Source: Friedmanniella luteola
GTDB taxonomy: Bacteria > Actinomycetota > Actinomycetes > Propionibacteriales > Propionibacteriaceae
Direction of reading: 5' to 3'
NCBI RefSeq assembly: GCF_900105065.1
Contig: NZ_LT629749.1
Location: 310,001 to 374,000, forward strand
DNA: 64,000 nucleotides
The notes beneath the pieces are model-generated. The model was given only the letters and a program-made list of their open reading frames with translations. It ran no database searches and was not told the origin of the DNA. Position 1 is the first letter of the stretch. Every line of letters starts with the position of its first letter. Below, piece by piece: positions 1-8,125 of this stretch. Position numbers and translations under genes: made by a program.

Positions 1-51
1 GACGACGGCCTCGGGGCGCCCGGCCGCGCGCCGGGGCGTCGGGACGGACAC

Positions 52-525
52 GTGGCCCCGACGGGCCGGGGCGCGGTGCCGCTCACGCGCTACTCGGCAC
101 GACGGACCGCGCTCGGCGCGGCCGCTCGGATCGACGCCTTCGCCGAGCACGCCGGGCAGTTCGAGGAGGGACTGGCCCTGCTCGACGAGCTCGACCGGCG
201 CTGGGGGCCCGGCGGAGAGCTCTCGGCGCTGCTCGCAGCGCCGGTCGGGACGGCGTCGAGGACCTCCTGGGACACCCTGCTCCTCCTCACCCTGTCCGGG
301 GCCGGCCTCGAGCTCGACCTCGCCCACCAGGCCGTGCGACGCCTCCAGCCGGTGACGCCGCCGACGCCGGACGTCCAGCACCTGGTCGCCGCCCGGCTCG
401 TCGAGCAGGAGCTCGGCGACGCGGGCTGCGTCTGCGCACGCGTGGCCGTCGGCGCTGCCGTGGCGGGCACCTCGCCGGCGGGCGACGCCGGACCCGGCGG
501 AGATGCCTGGAGGCCTACCCGCTGA
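52..525 (+). CDS. Hypothetical protein, possibly starting upstream of the window
   Basis: I do not recognise this protein (157 codons from a GTG at 52). The frame is open back to base 1, so the true start may lie outside the window. Third codon positions are almost all G or C and the middle (about residues 25-115) has a normal amino-acid mix with leucine-rich helical stretches, which favours coding. The last 30 residues are alanine/glycine-rich and could be read-through. No signal peptide or known motif is visible. A competing opposite-strand frame is arginine/proline/serine-rich and less plausible. Confidence 0.38.
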   Translation: MAPTGRGAVPLTRYSARRTALGAAARIDAFAEHAGQFEEGLALLDELDRRWGPGGELSALLAAPVGTASRTSWDTLLLLTLSGAGLELDLAHQAVRRLQPVTPPTPDVQHLVAARLVEQELGDAGCVCARVAVGAAVAGTSPAGDAGPGGDAWRPTR

Positions 526-637
526 GTCAGGTACCGAACGGGTACCCCACCCCGAGATCCCCTCCGGGACCGCCGGCGGCCCTGCCGCCGCGGTCCTGCG
601 CACCGCCCGAACGCACCGCCTCGTCCCCAGGAGCCCC

Positions 638-1042
638 ATGACCACCGCTGAACCCGCCTCGGCTGCCGACCTCGACCGGACGGGGGAGTCGCCGTCGGTG
701 CTCCGTTCCGAGGAGCAGCTGCGGGTCGGCGTGCGCACCCAGGCGGTGGGCCGACTGCGGATCCGCAAGCGCGTGGTCACCGAGGAGGTGACGCGGACGG
801 TCACCGTCCGCCGCGAGGAGCTCGTGGTCGAGGAGGAGCCGGTCGAGCCGGGCGTGGGCGCCGACCACCAGGTGGGTGACCGCGACCTGGAGATCGTGCT
901 GCACGAGGAGCAGGTCGAGGTGCACACCGTGGTCGTCCCCGTCGAGCGTGTGGTCGTCCGCGTCCGCCGGGTCGAGGGCAGCGCGGCGGTCGCCGAGGTG
1001 GTTCGCCGCGAGCGGGTCGACCTGGAGCAGGACCCACGGTGA
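638..1042 (+). CDS. DUF2382 (YsnF/AvaK-type) domain protein
   Basis: A 134-residue protein made almost wholly of a DUF2382 domain (about residues 22-130): alternating valine/arginine/glutamate beta-strands with the family pattern of RSEEQL, then GR(L)RIRKRVV, then VRREE. The family is linked to stress responses and often sits beside PRC-barrel proteins; the molecular function is unknown. I chose the ATG at 638 because CAGGAG lies 4 bases upstream and the domain starts soon after; the same frame is open from 503 but the extra residues look non-coding. Its stop overlaps the GTG of the next gene (GTGA), so the two are probably co-translated. Confidence 0.85.
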   Translation: MTTAEPASAADLDRTGESPSVLRSEEQLRVGVRTQAVGRLRIRKRVVTEEVTRTVTVRREELVVEEEPVEPGVGADHQVGDRDLEIVLHEEQVEVHTVVVPVERVVVRVRRVEGSAAVAEVVRRERVDLEQDPR

Positions 1043-1851
1043 TCGACCAGGCCCCCGCCGTCCCCCGGCTGGACGGCGCCGCCGTGACGAGCCTGGCCGA
1101 CGGGTCCTCCTCGACCCGCGAGGCGTGGCTGGAGGCGTCGGTCGAGCTCGGCGCGCAGCTGCTGCACGTCGAGGACGCCGTGGTCCCGGTCGTCCGGGCC
1201 GTCGTCGAGCACGTCTCGCGGTTGGTCCGGGCCCGCACCGTCACCTTCGTCGGCCCGAGCAAGATCGACGAGGGCCACTTCGAGGTCCGGCTGGCCGTCG
1301 GGGCCGGCGCCGACGACCTGATGGGCAAGACCTACACGAAGACGGGCACCCTCGAGGGACGCACGATGCAGGAGAACCGCGGCTTCGTCGGCTCGGCGGG
1401 GACGAGCCACTGCCACCACCAGGACACCCGCGACGAGCAGCCGGCCGGTCCGCTCCTCGCCGTCCCCCTGGACGGACCCGGCGGCATGCGCGGCGCGATC
1501 GTCGCCAGCCGCTGGGCCGGCCAGGCCGCCTTCAGCGAGTTCGACCTGGCCATGGCCCAGGACTTCGCGCGGCAGTCGAGCATCGCCCTCCGGCTGGCCC
1601 AGGGTCAGGCGAGCTCGGAGCAGCTCCGGTTCCACGAGCAGCGCGAGGCCGAGCTGCACCAGCTGCACGACGACCTCATCCAGCAGCTCTTCGGCCTCGG
1701 GGTCACGCTCGAGTCGCTCCGCAAGCAGGCCGGGACGCCGGCCGGCCAGCCGGCACCCGGACCCCGCTGGGACCAGGCCACCGGCCAGATCGACGGCCTC
1801 ATCGCCCAGCTCCGCGCGACGCTCACCGCTGCCCCCGACGCCGACGGCTGA
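1039..1851 (+). CDS. GAF-domain protein with a HisKA_3-like dimerisation remnant, no ATPase domain
   Basis: 270 residues. Residues about 25-190 form a GAF sensor domain. Residues about 200-232 resemble the H-box helix of NarL/DevS-type histidine kinases (ELHQLHDDLIQQLFGLGV), including the usual HDD and Q residues. The protein then stops after a short alanine-rich helix, with no HATPase_c domain. By family knowledge it could sense a ligand or redox state but could not phosphorylate itself; it may pair with a complete kinase or have lost that half. It overlaps the DUF2382 gene by 4 bases. The frame ends cleanly with TGA and no ATPase motif follows in any frame before the next gene. Confidence 0.82.
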   Translation: MIDQAPAVPRLDGAAVTSLADGSSSTREAWLEASVELGAQLLHVEDAVVPVVRAVVEHVSRLVRARTVTFVGPSKIDEGHFEVRLAVGAGADDLMGKTYTKTGTLEGRTMQENRGFVGSAGTSHCHHQDTRDEQPAGPLLAVPLDGPGGMRGAIVASRWAGQAAFSEFDLAMAQDFARQSSIALRLAQGQASSEQLRFHEQREAELHQLHDDLIQQLFGLGVTLESLRKQAGTPAGQPAPGPRWDQATGQIDGLIAQLRATLTAAPDADG

Positions 1852-1878
1852 CGCCCCGACGCCCGAGCCCGGCGCCGG

Positions 1879-2415
1879 TCAGCCCATCGTGCGCTGACCG
1901 TCGATCGTCTCGCGCAGGATGTCGGCGTGGCCGGCGTGCTGGGCCGTCTCGGCGATGACGTGCACCAGCACCCGCCGGTTGCTCCAGGACTCCTGCGCGA
2001 ACCAGGGGGCCGGGGGCAGGGGGTGGCCGGCGTCCAGGTCGACGGTGCGGGCCAGCTCGGCGGCGCGCGCGGCGACGGCGGCGTACGCCTCCAGCGCCCC
2101 CGCGAGGGTCTCGTCGGGCAGCAGCCGGAAGCCGTCGGCGTACGCCGCGTAGGCCGCCTCGTCCGGCTCGCCCGCGTCCGGCCCGCCCTGGGGGGCCCCG
2201 TGCTCGACGAAGTCGAGCCAGCCGGCCTCGACCGCGGTGACGTGCTTGACCAGGCCGCCGAGACTGAGGGCGCTGACGGTCGGGGTCAGCCGGGCCTGCT
2301 CGTCGGTGAGCCCCTGCGTCGTCTGCAGGAAGAACCCGCGGTGCCGCTCGAGCAGGGCGACGAGCTCCTCCCGCTCGGCACTGCTGCGGGTGCTGGTGGT
2401 CGTGGTCTCGGTCAT
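1879..2415 (-). CDS. DinB-family (DUF664-like) protein
   Basis: 178 residues with the DinB-like four-helix pattern: an N-terminal helix with FLQTTQGLTDEQA, the LGGLVKHVTAVEAGWL segment bearing a candidate metal histidine, and a C-terminal VIAETAQHAGHADILRE helix bearing two more. Members include mycothiol- or bacillithiol-dependent transferases and uncharacterised metalloproteins; the exact reaction cannot be read here. The ATG is preceded by GGAGGGA (in the gene's sense), so the start is firm. It is transcribed away from the WYL regulator at 2506 with a 90-base shared upstream region holding a clear dyad, so it is the likely target of that regulator. Confidence 0.85.
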   Translation of the reverse strand: MTETTTTSTRSSAEREELVALLERHRGFFLQTTQGLTDEQARLTPTVSALSLGGLVKHVTAVEAGWLDFVEHGAPQGGPDAGEPDEAAYAAYADGFRLLPDETLAGALEAYAAVAARAAELARTVDLDAGHPLPPAPWFAQESWSNRRVLVHVIAETAQHAGHADILRETIDGQRTMG

Positions 2416-2449
2416 GGCGGTCCCTCCGGCTCGGTGGTCTGGTGCGTCC

Positions 2450-2487
2450 TACGCTAGGAGCGATCGCGGCCAGTTCCTGACCGCGAT
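2450..2487. promoter_or_regulatory. Putative divergent promoter and operator between DinB and WYL genes
   Basis: A 25-base dyad at 2463-2487 has 11-base arms (ATCGCGGCCAG and CTGACCGCGAT) around a 3-base centre, with one mismatched pair. Just left of it, CCTACGCTAGG (2449-2459) is itself nearly symmetric and gives a TANNNT -10 hexamer on both strands (TACGCT at 2450-2455 on +). The layout suits a regulator that controls both genes; that WYL protein binds it is inference. Confidence 0.5.
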
Positions 2488-2505
2488 GTCGACGAGGATC
2501 AGGGC

Positions 2506-3489
2506 ATGGCGAACACGAGCTCGCGCACCCTGCGGTTGCTGTCCCTGCTGCAGGCCCGGCGCTACTGGCCGGGCCCGGTGCTCGCCGACCGCCTGGAGGT
2601 CTCGCCGCGGACCCTGCGGCGCGACGTCGAGCGGCTGCGCGAGCTCGGCTACCCGGTCGACGCCCACCCGGGGGTGGACGGGGGCTACGCGCTCGCACCG
2701 GGTGCGGCGCTGCCCCCGCTCGTCGTCGACGACGACGAGGCGATGGCCCTGGCGGTGGCCATCCAGTCGCAGCTGGCCGGGGGTGACGGCGGCGACGCGG
2801 CGCTGCGGGCCCTGACCAAGGTCGTGCAGGTGATGCCACGCCGGCTGCGCACCCGGCTGGACGCCGTCCGCGTCTCGACGACCCCGGCCGCCTGGAGCAC
2901 CGGCACCGGCACCGCCGTCGACCACACGGTCCTCGCGACCCTCGCCCTGGCCTGCCGCGACGGGGAGCGGGTCCGCTTCGACTACCGGGCCGCCGACGGG
3001 GCCCCGTCGTCACGGCACGTCGAGCCGTTCCGGCTGGTCCCGCTCGGCCGGCGCTGGTACCTGGTGGCCCACGACCTCGACCGGCACGCGTGGCGCACCC
3101 TGCGGATCGACCGGATCACCGACGCCCGGGGCACCGGCGTCCCCTTCGCCGTCCGCACCCCGCCCTTCGACGACGTCGCCGACTACGTGCGCAACCGGGT
3201 GCAGGGCACCGCGACGGGCGAGCAGCACCACGTCGAGGTGGTCGTGGAGGCGCCCGCGGAGCCGGTCCGGGCCCGGATCGGGCGCTGGGCGGAGATCCGG
3301 CCGCGGACGGACCGGACCTGCACGATGGTCATGGACACCGACGCCCTCGACTGGCCGCTCCACGCGCTCGGCGTGGTCGGGGCCGGGTTCACGGTGCTCA
3401 GCCCGCCGGAGCTCGCCGTCCTGGCGCAGGAGTGGGGCGCCCGCTTCGTCCGGGCCGGGGCCGCGGGGACCGGGTCCGGCGACGGCTGA
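2506..3489 (+). CDS. WYL-domain transcriptional regulator
   Basis: 327 residues. Residues about 5-60 are a winged helix-turn-helix of the HTH_11/DeoR type (LRLLSLLQARRYWPG, then LEVSPRTLRRDVERLRELGY). Residues about 140-225 are the WYL domain, with the RWYLVAHD signature and an RTLRIDRI strand. The C-terminal WCX-like part follows to about 320. WYL regulators sense ligands, often nucleic acid or nucleotide-related, and can activate or repress. The ATG at 2506 has AGGATC upstream. Divergent from the DinB gene; the 25-base dyad at 2463-2487 is the likely operator. Confidence 0.93.
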   Translation: MANTSSRTLRLLSLLQARRYWPGPVLADRLEVSPRTLRRDVERLRELGYPVDAHPGVDGGYALAPGAALPPLVVDDDEAMALAVAIQSQLAGGDGGDAALRALTKVVQVMPRRLRTRLDAVRVSTTPAAWSTGTGTAVDHTVLATLALACRDGERVRFDYRAADGAPSSRHVEPFRLVPLGRRWYLVAHDLDRHAWRTLRIDRITDARGTGVPFAVRTPPFDDVADYVRNRVQGTATGEQHHVEVVVEAPAEPVRARIGRWAEIRPRTDRTCTMVMDTDALDWPLHALGVVGAGFTVLSPPELAVLAQEWGARFVRAGAAGTGSGDG

Positions 3490-3496
3490 GGGGGCC

Positions 3497-4489
3497 GTGA
3501 TGACCGCCTCCGCACCGGCGCCGTCCCGGGCCGATGCGTCGGAGCGCGCTCGGCCGGGTACGACAGGGCTGTGGGCGCACCGAGCGACCCCGGAGACGAG
3601 GAGCTCGATGCAGCGGCTGGCGGACCGGTACCTGGCGGCGGTGGTGGACGGGCTCGCCGACGAGGAGCGCGGCCGGGACCTGCTGCCCGCGGTGCTCGCC
3701 CGGGCCTGCGTCGCCGTCCTGCCGGTCACCGGTGCCGGCCTCGGGCTGACGGAGGAGCTGCGCGTCCCGCTGGGCGGCAGCGACGACGCCGTCGGTCGCG
3801 CCGAGCGGTTGCAGACCACCCTGGGCGAGGGCCCGTGCCTGTCCGCCATCGAGGCGGGGAAGGGTCTGGTCGCGGACGCGGCCACCGTCGCGGCGCGGTG
3901 GCCCGCCTACCACCGCGAGCTGGTGCGGCAGACACCGTTCCGGTCGGTCGCCTCGCTGCCGCTGCGCGCGGCCGGGCAGCCGCCGATGGGGGCGCTCGAC
4001 CTGTACAGCGACGCCGCCCGGATGGACCCGTCGGCCTGCGGGCCCGAGGTGCAGACCGCCATCGCCGACCAGATCAGCGGGCTGCTGCTCGACGCCCCGC
4101 TGGTGAGCACCGAGTGGACCGACGAGCCGGTGGCGGCGTGGCTGGCCGGCCCGTCCGTGGCCGACCGGATGGAGGTCTGGAAGGCCGTCGGCATGCTCAT
4201 GCACAGCCTGGGCGAGACGCAGCGGGAGAGCCTCGCGCTGGTGCGCCGGTACGCGTTGGCGCACCGGAGCACCCTCGACGCGGTCGCCGTCCGGCTCACC
4301 GCCCTGGAGCTCGAGCCGTCGGACCTCGTGCCGGCCGGCGGCTCGTGCCCGACGCCACCGCCACCCCTGGACCTCGGCGCACGGCCGCGGTCCGGGGGTG
4401 GCGGCCAGGACGGGCTGCCGCCCGGGGTCAGCTCGCTGGACGCGCGGCGGCGCCGAGGGTCCGCGCACCGGAGCTCAGGCCGGCCTTGA
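3497..4489 (+). CDS. GAF and ANTAR domain-containing antiterminator protein
   Basis: 330 residues (GTG 3497 or the adjacent ATG 3500). Residues about 50-200 are a GAF domain, including TTLGEGPCLSA and FRSVASLPLR typical of GAF-ANTAR proteins. Residues about 217-265 are an ANTAR RNA-binding three-helix domain (VWKAVGMLMHSLG, then ESLALVRRYALAH). ANTAR proteins bind paired hairpins in nascent RNA and prevent termination; GAF provides the signal. No such paired hairpin was found nearby. The last 50 residues are low-complexity, and the gene end overlaps the end of the convergent beta-helix gene by 62 bases (4428-4489), so the tail may be recent read-through. Confidence 0.9.
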   Translation: MMTASAPAPSRADASERARPGTTGLWAHRATPETRSSMQRLADRYLAAVVDGLADEERGRDLLPAVLARACVAVLPVTGAGLGLTEELRVPLGGSDDAVGRAERLQTTLGEGPCLSAIEAGKGLVADAATVAARWPAYHRELVRQTPFRSVASLPLRAAGQPPMGALDLYSDAARMDPSACGPEVQTAIADQISGLLLDAPLVSTEWTDEPVAAWLAGPSVADRMEVWKAVGMLMHSLGETQRESLALVRRYALAHRSTLDAVAVRLTALELEPSDLVPAGGSCPTPPPPLDLGARPRSGGGGQDGLPPGVSSLDARRRRGSAHRSSGRP

Positions 4490-6908
4490 CGGCCACGTGC
4501 GCCGGCAGCGGCTGGGCGACCTCGGCCGTCCGGGACGCGATGCCGGCCCTGAGCCGGAAGCCGGCGTCGACCGGCGTGGTGGCCAGCGGGTTGATGCTGG
4601 TCCGCTCCTGCCCCGTGCTGTCCCGGTAGTCGTCCAGCAGGACGAACTGCATCGGCTGCTCCCCCTGCCGCGCCCAGGTCGCCGTCGCGTTCGGCACGCC
4701 CAGTGCGGTCTGGGAGAAGACGTTGCCGTTGCTCGTGATCTTGAGCTTGCCGGCGTCGTGCACCAGCGCATAGCTCTCGACGGCCAGCACCGAGGTCGCG
4801 TCGTGGCCCGCCGCGAGCACGTTGTTGCCGACCGAGCTGTTCCCGATCACCCACGGCATCGCGAGGTCGGGCTGCGGACGACGCGCGTCGTGGCCGGAGA
4901 CCTGCAGCTGCTCGATCCGGCGGGAGTCCTGCGTGAAGGCGATGGCGCGGCGGTTGCGGACGATCGTGTTGTTCCAGATGGACACCTTGTCGGTGTTGGC
5001 CACCAGGACGCCGTCCGCGGCGTTGTCGGCGATCACGTTGTCCACCACGGTGCCGGTCGAGGAGATCTCGAGGACGATGCCGAAGCGGGTGCTGCCGATG
5101 ATCTCGTTGTTCACCACGTCGACGTTGAACACCGACTGGTCGGTCCAGAACTGGCTGCCGTGGGTCCGCCGGATCTCGCTGTCCCGGAGGGTGATCCCGC
5201 GGGTCTGCGTGATCTTGATCCCGCCGGCGCTGGGAGCCGGGTTGAAGCGCTCGTCGTTGCTGTCCGTCACGGAGACGTCGTCGAGCAGCAGGCCGTCGGC
5301 CTGGTTCGCGTGGATGCCCACCTGGCCCGAGCCGTCGACGGTGGTGTTCCGGATCACCGAACCCGGCTTGAACATCCCGATCCCGCCGGTGGCGCTGTCG
5401 AGCACCGTCATGTTGTCGAGCGTCATCCGCTCGAAGTAGCTGGTGACCACGCCCTGCTGCCAGACCGAGTCGGCGTAGCGCCGGATGCCGAAGCCGCGCA
5501 GCACCGTGCCCGGGGCCCGCAGGGAGAAGGCCGACTGCAGGTCCGAGGAGCGCACCGACCTGCCGGCCGGGTCGCTGCCCAGGTACAGCTTCTTGCTGCC
5601 CCGGTCGACGAAGAACGTCCCGGGCACGACCTGCCCCAGGCTGGCCACCTGCTCCAGCTCGACGCCGTCCAGCCAGACCATGTCCGGGTGGGCGGCCATC
5701 GGGTGCTCCGGGTCGATCCAGCGCCAGCCGGGCGTGGTGCCGTCGGGCGCGCCCTTGGTGTAGGTCGGGCTGGAGTCGAGCGCGACGTCCCACGGGGCGA
5801 CGAAGGCGCGGCCGCTGGGCGCGAAGCCGGTGACGGCGCGGGTGCCGTCGAACCAGACGGCCTCACCCGGGTAGGGCTGGATGGTCGCCGCGCGGCCCGG
5901 CGCCACCAGCACCGACTCGTGGTAGCTGCCCGCGCGCAGGACGATGGTCTGCCCCGACCAGTTCCGGGTCACGGCCTTGCCGAGGGTCCGGAACGGCTGG
6001 TCCTCGGTGCCCGGGTTGGTGTCGCTGCCGGTCGGGGAGACGAAGAGGGCGTCCGACGGCACGGGGTAGCGGGCGCTGCCGACCGGGCCGGCGCCGTGCC
6101 GGACCGCGAGCGGGGCGGCCGTGTCGGTGGTGTCCCCCTCGACGTGGGCAGGCGCCAGGTCGGCGGCGACGTCGCTGACCACGAAGGCCTGGGTCGTCAG
6201 GTCGACGGTGGGGTTGCCCGCGCCGTTGTAGGCCTGCAGGCCGGTGTGGCCGCGGCCGGTGATGGCGCCCGTCCGGTCGAGCGCGGTGACCTGCCAGCCG
6301 GGCTCGGTCGCGCCCTTCACGTACACCTTGGCGCGGGCGATGACCGGGTCGGTGCCGGTGGCGGACAGCTTGACCACCAGCTGCCGGCCCACCGGGACCT
6401 GGGAGGCCAGCGTCATCTCCTTCAGCACCGTCTGCCGGCCGGCGCCGTCGGTGCGGTAGAGGTCGACGTGCAGCACCCCGGCGGCGTCGATCCGGGCCCG
6501 CGCGGAGTAGGCGGAGCCGTCGGCCTGCCGGCGTGCCTCGATCGAGTACTGGAAGTTCCGGCTGACCGGGACGGTGAACTCGGCCCGCAGGACGGTGTCG
6601 CGGACCGAGACGGCGCCCTGGTAGGCCTTGAAGCTGCGGCCGCCCTGGATCTTGCTGACCCGGCCCTCGCTGCCGCCCACCGAGGTGGCGCTGCCGCCCG
6701 AGATCCCCGTCCAGGCGCTGCCGGTGTCGGGCTTGCCCCAGCCGGAGGCGACGGAGCGGTCGAAGCCGTCGACGACGAGCTGGGTGTCGGCCCAGGCCGC
6801 GCCCGGCAGCACCAGCAGCGGGGCGGCGCCGGCGGCGAGGGCGAGCGCGGCGGTGACGACGACGCGGGCGGCGCGGCGGAAGGGGGCGGGGGTGGCGGTG
6901 CGGGGCAT
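4428..6908 (-). CDS. Secreted right-handed parallel beta-helix protein with N-terminal jelly-roll domain
   Basis: 826 residues. A classical signal peptide (RR, then a hydrophobic core, cleavage probably after AWA at residue 40) is followed by a beta-sandwich-like domain (about 45-245, starting DGFDRSVASGWG) and a parallel beta-helix (about 285-720) with DUF1565-like opening (LFVSPTGSDTNPGT) and repeated N-rich turns (VVNNEIIGS, VVDNVIADN, IWNNTIVRN). Such folds are typical of polysaccharide lyases, epimerases and hydrolases; no catalytic triad can be assigned by eye. It shares many blocks with the product of 58221-60794 (YHESV, DSSPTYT, HPMAAHP, GTFFVD, RRYA.SVWQ). AGGAG precedes the ATG. It lies downstream of the sugar ABC operon beyond a strong hairpin, so it probably has its own promoter. 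Confidence 0.9.
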   Translation of the reverse strand: MPRTATPAPFRRAARVVVTAALALAAGAAPLLVLPGAAWADTQLVVDGFDRSVASGWGKPDTGSAWTGISGGSATSVGGSEGRVSKIQGGRSFKAYQGAVSVRDTVLRAEFTVPVSRNFQYSIEARRQADGSAYSARARIDAAGVLHVDLYRTDGAGRQTVLKEMTLASQVPVGRQLVVKLSATGTDPVIARAKVYVKGATEPGWQVTALDRTGAITGRGHTGLQAYNGAGNPTVDLTTQAFVVSDVAADLAPAHVEGDTTDTAAPLAVRHGAGPVGSARYPVPSDALFVSPTGSDTNPGTEDQPFRTLGKAVTRNWSGQTIVLRAGSYHESVLVAPGRAATIQPYPGEAVWFDGTRAVTGFAPSGRAFVAPWDVALDSSPTYTKGAPDGTTPGWRWIDPEHPMAAHPDMVWLDGVELEQVASLGQVVPGTFFVDRGSKKLYLGSDPAGRSVRSSDLQSAFSLRAPGTVLRGFGIRRYADSVWQQGVVTSYFERMTLDNMTVLDSATGGIGMFKPGSVIRNTTVDGSGQVGIHANQADGLLLDDVSVTDSNDERFNPAPSAGGIKITQTRGITLRDSEIRRTHGSQFWTDQSVFNVDVVNNEIIGSTRFGIVLEISSTGTVVDNVIADNAADGVLVANTDKVSIWNNTIVRNRRAIAFTQDSRRIEQLQVSGHDARRPQPDLAMPWVIGNSSVGNNVLAAGHDATSVLAVESYALVHDAGKLKITSNGNVFSQTALGVPNATATWARQGEQPMQFVLLDDYRDSTGQERTSINPLATTPVDAGFRLRAGIASRTAEVAQPLPAHVAVKAGLSSGARTLGAAARPAS

Positions 6909-7288
6909 GGCGGAGCTCCTGAGGGCGGTGGGGCGTGCGGCAGCCCGGGACGGGCTGGGCGGCCGTCGGTGGCCGGTGGCGTGGGACGCCGGAGGGGACC
7001 AGGTGCGGTCGGCGCCGCTAGCGGTGGAGCGGGGGGCGCAGCGGGTGGCGGGAACCGGACCGGGGCGACGACGGTCCGCGGCGGCCTGCGGGGCACGGCC
7101 GGGGCGCGGGGGTCATCGGGTCTCCTCGATCGTCGAGCTGGTTCCTGCCCCCGCGGTGATGACTCCATCCTCGCGCGCGAGCAGGGCCGGGCAGCAGGGG
7201 AGAAAGCACCCTGCTGCCCGGCCCTTGGTCCCGTGCCGGTGGGACGACCGGTCCGGGTCTTCGGGGCCCGGACGCCCTCGGCGGCGGC
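6909..7288. other. 380-base intergenic region: hairpin plus leader of the beta-helix gene
   Basis: No credible gene is present. It holds the perfect hairpin at 7184-7224 downstream of the permease operon. The rest (6909-7183) is GC-rich, contains only AGGAG as a recognisable site just before the beta-helix start, and should carry that gene's promoter, which I could not place. Confidence 0.5.
7184..7224 (-). terminator. Perfect 16-bp hairpin after the sugar ABC operon
   Basis: The arms GGGCCGGGCAGCAGGG (7184-7199) and its exact complement (7209-7224) flank a 9-base loop. It lies 65 bases past the malG-type permease stop. There is no T-run on either side, so it would be an actinobacterial-type terminator without a U-tract, or an RNA stability element. 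Confidence 0.6.
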
Positions 7289-8125
7289 TCAGCCCTTGAC
7301 GGCCCCCGAGGTGAGTCCCTCGACGATCAGCCGGCTCGCCAGGGCGAACATCGCCATGGTCGGGACGATCGTCAGCACCGCCGCCGCGGCCATCGGCCCC
7401 CACTCGATGTTGAAGCTGGAGATGAAGCCGTTCAGCGCCGTCGGGATCGTCTTGTTGCTGTCGGAGTTCATCAGCGTGACCGACAGGAACAGCTCGTTCC
7501 AGCAGTTGACGAAGTTGAAGATGAAGGCCGCCATGATGCCCGGCGTCATCACCGGCACGATCACCCGGAACAGGGCGCTGAGCCGCGAGCAGCCGTCCAC
7601 CATGGCGGCCTCCTCGAGGGCGTCGGGGACGTTCTCGAAGAAGCCCCGCAGCATGATCGTGCAGAAGGGGATGCAGAGCGCGATGTAGAGCAGCACCAGC
7701 CCGCCCTTGCGGTCCACCAGTCCCAGGTCGACCATCAGCACGTACAGCGGTCCCAGGGCGATGAAGGCCGGGATCATCTGCGTCACGAGGAACGCCATCA
7801 GCAGCGCGCCCTTGGCCCGGAACTCGAAGCGGGCGAGGGTGTAGGCCGAGAGCAGGGAGATCAGAGTCGCGACGGCGGCGGCGACCACCGAGACCAGGAG
7901 GCTGTTGCCCATGTAGGTGCCGAACGAGGAGTTCTGGAACAGGCTCGTGTAGTTGGCCAGCGACCACGGGGACGGCAGGTAGCGCAGCGGGAACGCCGCG
8001 ATCGTGCCGGGGTCCTTGAACGAGGTGACCACGATCCAGTACAGCGGGAACAGGGTGATCACCAGCCAGAGCCCGAGCAGGGCGACCTGCAGCGCGCGCA
8101 GCGGCGCCGAGACCTTGTCGATCAC
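7289..8125 (-). CDS. Carbohydrate ABC transporter permease, MalG type
   Basis: 278 residues with six predicted membrane helices, the first starting ALQVALLGLWLVITLFPLYW. The binding-protein-dependent transport signature (EAA loop) reads EEAAMVDGCSRLSALFRVIVP. It forms the inner-membrane channel with the upstream MalF-type subunit for a CUT1 sugar importer. The GTG start overlaps the upstream stop (GTGA). It is the last gene of the unit aminotransferase, binding protein, MalF, MalG; no ATPase follows. Confidence 0.95.
   Translation of the reverse strand: MIDKVSAPLRALQVALLGLWLVITLFPLYWIVVTSFKDPGTIAAFPLRYLPSPWSLANYTSLFQNSSFGTYMGNSLLVSVVAAAVATLISLLSAYTLARFEFRAKGALLMAFLVTQMIPAFIALGPLYVLMVDLGLVDRKGGLVLLYIALCIPFCTIMLRGFFENVPDALEEAAMVDGCSRLSALFRVIVPVMTPGIMAAFIFNFVNCWNELFLSVTLMNSDSNKTIPTALNGFISSFNIEWGPMAAAAVLTIVPTMAMFALASRLIVEGLTSGAVKG

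Noticed and set aside
90-470. Minus-strand frame opposite the first hypothetical gene
   Set aside because: Ala/Ser/Arg/Pro-rich composition typical of a shadow frame; the plus frame has a more protein-like composition.
4398-7688. Very long plus-strand open frame (about 1,100 codons) opposite the beta-helix gene
   Set aside because: It is the mirror of the minus-strand gene. Composition is Gly/Arg/Val/Asp/His-rich without domains, while the minus-strand frame has a signal peptide and beta-helix repeats.
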